Assembly (NCBI GenBank): GCA_014879765.1 | Contig: JACSRL010000165.1 | Location: 1-7,045, forward strand | From: Anaerolinea sp. | GTDB lineage: Bacteria > Chloroflexota > Anaerolineae > JAAEKA01 | Direction of reading: 5' to 3' | DNA: 7,045 nucleotides | Shown: piece after piece, positions 4,422-7,045 of the stretch | Numbering within the stretch: the stretch's first letter is position 1 | Layout of the letters: every line of letters starts with the position of its first letter | Translations under genes and position numbers: made by a program | The notes under the pieces: model-generated | What the model saw: the letters and a program-made list of their open reading frames with translations, nothing else | What the model was told of the DNA's origin: nothing | The model's database searches: none

Positions 4422-6008
4422 TCATGCCTCATGCCGGTCAGCCAGAATCAACGCCGCCACGCGCGCGGCCTGTGCGTTGCTGGCCGTTACCAGCGCGCCG
4501 GCCGCGGCCAGCCTGGCCTCCTGCTCGCCCAGCCGTTGCGGATCCTCTTCGGTGCCGCAGACGAAGGTCACCACGGGCAGATAGCGGCCCGCGGCTTCGG
4601 CCTTGGCTTTGGCGGCCACAATCGCCTGGGCGGCCTCGCCGGCCGGGTCGGGATGCGAGCCGTAGCCCAACACCACGTCCAACAGCAGCACGGCCGCCGC
4701 GGGATCGTCGGCCGTCTGCATGATCATGCGGCGGCGCTGGCTGGGGTCCAGCATGGGGTGCAGCCGCCCCTCGGTGTATTCGTCCGCGCCCAGATCCAGG
4801 ATGACGTGCTGGCCATGCACCACGGCATCGTCGGGGGCAGCGGGCTCTGCCGTCGAGGGGTGAACCGGCGCGTTGGAGTAGAGGCCGTCGGGCAGGTGGC
4901 GCAGGATCAACTGCGCCTCGTAGCAGAAGGTGCCGCCGCTGTACAGGCCGTGGATGAAGCGCTGGCCCGGCTGCAAGGCGGCCGCCGCGGCCCGCGCCTG
5001 CGGCAGCCAGGCCAGCGGCGCCTGGTCGCAGGCCACGATGGGGCTGCACCAGTCCTCGCCGCGCGCCAACGCCACGGCCACGGCCGCGGCTTGCTCCAGC
5101 GTGCTGACCGGGATCAGCCCCGCCCGCTCGATCTGGCCGGGGTCTGCGCCCAGGAAACAGACCACCACTGGCTTGCCGCTGGCCTTGGCGGCCTGCAACA
5201 CCCTGGCGGCCACGGCCTCGGCCGGCGGCTTGGAGACCAGCACGATCACCTGGGTCTGTGGATCGGCCTGCAGCGCGGCGATGCCGGCCAGCATGGTGCG
5301 GCCCCCCACCGCCTCGCTCAGGTCGCGGCCGCCGGTGCCGATGGCCTGGCTGACACCGCTGCCGCGGCGGGCGATGTCGCTGCTGACCGACTGCAGGCCG
5401 GTGCCGGCCGCGGCGACGATGCCGATTGGCCCGCGCGGCACGGCGTTGGCGAAGCCCAGCCCGACACCGTTGAGGATGGCCGTGCCCGCGTCGGGGCCCA
5501 TGCACAGCAGCCCCTGCTCGCCGGCCAGTTCCTTGAGCGCGATTTCCTCCTCCAGGCTGACGTTGTCGCTGAAGAGCATGACGTGTAGCCCGTGGGTCAG
5601 GGCCAGCCGCGCCTCGCGCGCGGCGTAGCGGCCGGCCACAGAGATGACGGCCAGGTTGGCATCGGGCGTCTGGCTCATGGCCGCGCGCAGCGAGCGCGGC
5701 CGGCGGGTGGCGCCCTGGGTCTGGGGGCCTCCCTTGCTGGCGGCCAGCAGCCCATCCACGGCCGCCAGCGCGGCCGCGGCCGTCTCGTCGTCCTGGGCCA
5801 GCACCGCCGCCACCAGATCGTTGGGCGTGGCGGCCTGGGCCGCGGCCGTCAGCAGGCCGGCATCGCGCATCAGCGCCAGGTTGGCCGGCGTGCCCATGAC
5901 CACGGCCGCATCCTGCACGCCAGGCATGGCCAGCAGTTCCTTGGCCACCAGCATCAGCGTCACCGAATCGTAGTAGGCAGAAGAGAGAATGCGGGTTGCA
6001 ATCGGCAT
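4422..6008 (-). CDS. fdrA: FdrA/AllF, oxamate carbamoyltransferase subunit
   Basis: A 528-residue protein of the FdrA family, related to the CoA-binding and CoA-ligase folds of succinyl-CoA synthetase. In E. coli FdrA (AllF) acts with AllG and AllH to convert oxalurate and phosphate to oxamate and carbamoyl phosphate. Family blocks: YDSVTLMLVAKEL (13-25), VMGTPANLALM (37-47), DANLAVISVAG (116-126), LFSDNVSLEEEI (145-156), CMGPDAGTAI (169-178), the glycine-rich GIVAAAGTGLQ (196-206), GTGGRDLSEAVGG (224-236), SKPPAEAV (259-266), FIHGLYSGGTF (351-361), GRLHPMLDP (414-422) and LLLDVVLGYG (441-450). The GHAGA phosphohistidine motif of succinyl-CoA synthetase was not seen. The E. coli C-terminal tail (about 45 residues) is missing and appears on the N-terminus of AllG instead. 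ATG at 6008 has AGGAGC five bases upstream. It follows allH by 32 bases; the mazEF pair separates it from allG. Confidence 0.93.
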   Translation of the reverse strand: MPIATRILSSAYYDSVTLMLVAKELLAMPGVQDAAVVMGTPANLALMRDAGLLTAAAQAATPNDLVAAVLAQDDETAAAALAAVDGLLAASKGGPQTQGATRRPRSLRAAMSQTPDANLAVISVAGRYAAREARLALTHGLHVMLFSDNVSLEEEIALKELAGEQGLLCMGPDAGTAILNGVGLGFANAVPRGPIGIVAAAGTGLQSVSSDIARRGSGVSQAIGTGGRDLSEAVGGRTMLAGIAALQADPQTQVIVLVSKPPAEAVAARVLQAAKASGKPVVVCFLGADPGQIERAGLIPVSTLEQAAAVAVALARGEDWCSPIVACDQAPLAWLPQARAAAAALQPGQRFIHGLYSGGTFCYEAQLILRHLPDGLYSNAPVHPSTAEPAAPDDAVVHGQHVILDLGADEYTEGRLHPMLDPSQRRRMIMQTADDPAAAVLLLDVVLGYGSHPDPAGEAAQAIVAAKAKAEAAGRYLPVVTFVCGTEEDPQRLGEQEARLAAAGALVTASNAQAARVAALILADRHEA

Positions 6009-6013
6009 GTGTA

Positions 6014-6019
6014 GCTCCT
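6014..6019 (-). promoter_or_regulatory. Ribosome binding site of fdrA
   Basis: AGGAGC on the minus strand, five bases before the ATG at 6008. It fixes the fdrA start and rules out the longer shadow frame. Confidence 0.75.
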
Positions 6020-6035
6020 GTGATGGGGGGCTGGG

Positions 6036-6075
6036 GGAACTCAGGGGAACCGGGTCTCAAGTTCCTGCGAGTTCC
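6036..6075. repeat. Inverted and direct repeats over the allH stop
   Basis: GGAACTC (6036-6042) is the inverse of GAGTTCC (6069-6075), and AGTTCCT occurs twice (6060-6066, 6070-6076). They cover the last codons of allH and its stop. A hairpin here could tune transcription or translation between allH and fdrA, but the stem is only seven bp with a 26-base loop. Confidence 0.25.
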
Positions 6076-6952
6076 TCAAGCCGCGAAACGCAGCCAGAAA
6101 GCCGGCCAGCATATCCGCGCCCGACGTGGCGCCGGTGCGCAGGATCGCGGCGGCGGCTGGGCGCAGCGGGTCGGGATCGTCGCTGGGCAGGCCGGCCAGC
6201 AGCATGTGCCAGGGCTCGGCTGCCGCGCCGTCGGCGGCAGCTTGCAGGAAGGCCAGACTCAGGCGGGTGGTGCGGGCGCTGGCCACCACCGCCTGGCCCA
6301 CGACCTCCAGCGGCAGCGGTGGAGCAGTGCTGTCCAGGGCGGCCGCGGCGCGCAGCCCCACCAGCCAGCCGGCCAGCCAGTCGTCGCCGGCCGGGGTCAG
6401 CCCAGGCCCCAGCCCGGCCAGCCGGCCGGCCTGGGCAGCGACCTGGCCCAGGTCGCCCTGGCGATAGCTTTGCAGCAGGCCATCGATCACCTGGCCAGCC
6501 TGAGCCTGCATCAGCCTCGTCGCGGGGGGGTGGCTGGACGAAGCCGGCGCGGCCAGGCTGGCGGCCGGTGCATGGTGCGCCAGATAGCCTGGCAGCCAGG
6601 CCAGGTTGCGCCTGACCGCCTGCGGCCCATGCGTCAGGCGGGCGTAGTCGGGGACGGGGTTCCACGGGGTGGCTGGCGTCAGGGCCAGCCGCCAGCCGTC
6701 GCCCTGCGTCAGCCATTGCCCATCGCCGCGCAGCCGCGCGCCTGGATGCAGCCCTGCCAGTGCCAGCGCCTGCGGATGGCTGACCACCGCGTTGAGCGGC
6801 CCGTTGCCCACACGCCGGCTGACCAGGGAGAAGGCCGCGCCGTGCGGTGTGACCAGGTTGACCGCCTCGGCGAAGGCCGATTCGACGCGCACCGCCAGGC
6901 CGGGGCTGCGCAAGATCGGGCTGACGCGGCTGCTGATGGACTCGATGTGCAT
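6041..6952 (-). CDS. allH: DUF2877 protein AllH (YlbF), oxamate carbamoyltransferase subunit
   Basis: A 303-residue DUF2877 protein. The family signature GLGPGLTPAGDDWLAG lies at 180-195, followed by ARTTRLSLAFLQAAADG (226-242), the PWHMLLAGL block (247-255) and TSGADMLAGFLAAF (276-289) near the end. E. coli AllH (YlbF), about 270 residues as I recall, is one of three proteins needed for oxamate carbamoyltransferase activity; its own chemistry is not settled. No signal peptide or membrane segment. It precedes fdrA by 32 bases in the same direction, the expected partner arrangement. The start is uncertain: the ATG at 6952 is preferred, but a TTG at 6967 directly abuts the TAG of the upstream frame and would add five residues. 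Neither has a good ribosome site, suggesting coupling to the upstream gene. The last 15 residues look unconserved. Confidence 0.88.
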   Translation of the reverse strand: MHIESISSRVSPILRSPGLAVRVESAFAEAVNLVTPHGAAFSLVSRRVGNGPLNAVVSHPQALALAGLHPGARLRGDGQWLTQGDGWRLALTPATPWNPVPDYARLTHGPQAVRRNLAWLPGYLAHHAPAASLAAPASSSHPPATRLMQAQAGQVIDGLLQSYRQGDLGQVAAQAGRLAGLGPGLTPAGDDWLAGWLVGLRAAAALDSTAPPLPLEVVGQAVVASARTTRLSLAFLQAAADGAAAEPWHMLLAGLPSDDPDPLRPAAAAILRTGATSGADMLAGFLAAFRGLRNSQELETRFP

Positions 6953-6967
6953 GACGCTTGAGATCAA

Positions 6968-7045
6968 CTAGCTGATCAGCGAGGCGTCGTCGCCGAGCGG
7001 GCCGGGCGGGACGCCCTGGGGATCGGCGTTTGTGCCCAGCGAGGC
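6968..7045 (-). CDS. C-terminal end of an upstream gene (partial)
   Basis: Read on the minus strand from the window edge, 25 codons run to a TAG at 6970-6968; 23 of the 25 end in G or C, matching the codon use of allH and fdrA. The peptide ends in GPLGDDASLIS and is rich in Gly, Pro and Asp. It is too short to identify. Its stop lies immediately before the alternative TTG start of allH and 15 bases before the ATG, so it is probably the preceding gene of the same operon. Carbamate kinase, a hydrolase or a transporter are all possible by context; none is shown. Confidence 0.45.
   Translation of the reverse strand, partial: ASLGTNADPQGVPPGPLGDDASLIS

Noticed and set aside
4431..6060. Long open frames overlapping fdrA on both strands (4431-5588 plus, 4438-6060 minus)
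   Set aside because: These are GC-driven shadows. The translations are low-complexity Arg/Gly/Ala, and the fdrA frame carries the conserved blocks and the ribosome site.

Overview
The window comes from a GC-rich bacterium with G/C-ending codons and AGGAG-type ribosome sites. The gene content (an FdrA/DUF1116/DUF2877 cluster, a CatE-like VOC dioxygenase and a Bacillus-type MazEF pair) would fit a Chloroflexota (Anaerolineae/Caldilineae-like) genome. That assignment is an inference from style and gene content, not from a marker gene.

Layout. Positions 1-449 hold no convincing gene. They carry an 11-bp inverted repeat (1-11/89-99), a small hairpin, a 105-nt hairpin built from repeated ACGAAG units (234-338) and a strong promoter whose predicted start falls on the next start codon. 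A CatE-like VOC dioxygenase (450-1304, +) follows and ends at a perfect 15-bp terminator hairpin, which it shares with a convergent minus-strand operon.

The rest is mainly a minus-strand metabolic cluster. In transcription order it contains the tail of an unidentified gene (7045-6968), allH/DUF2877 (6952-6041), fdrA/allF (6008-4422), then an interruption, then a GNAT acetyltransferase-Dabb fusion (3559-2735) and allG/DUF1116 (2738-1350). AllF, AllG and AllH are the three components of the oxamate carbamoyltransferase of anaerobic allantoin breakdown in E. coli (oxalurate + Pi to oxamate + carbamoyl phosphate). All three families are present and look intact. Carbamate kinase and ureidoglycolate dehydrogenase are not in this window, so the actual substrate here is open.

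The interruption is a complete mazE-mazF toxin-antitoxin pair (3730-4385) on the opposite strand, lying between fdrA and the GNAT-Dabb/allG pair. Its promoter (TTGACA-N17-TATACT) overlaps at the -10 box with a minus-strand promoter (TTGTCG-N17-TATAAT) that points into GNAT-Dabb/allG. 13-bp spaced repeats that look like antitoxin operators sit over this promoter pair. The sequence therefore suggests that the toxin-antitoxin module supplies, and its antitoxin may control, the promoter of the downstream half of the split metabolic operon. This is the most interesting point in the window.

No tRNA, rRNA, CRISPR array, transposase or recognised riboswitch was seen.
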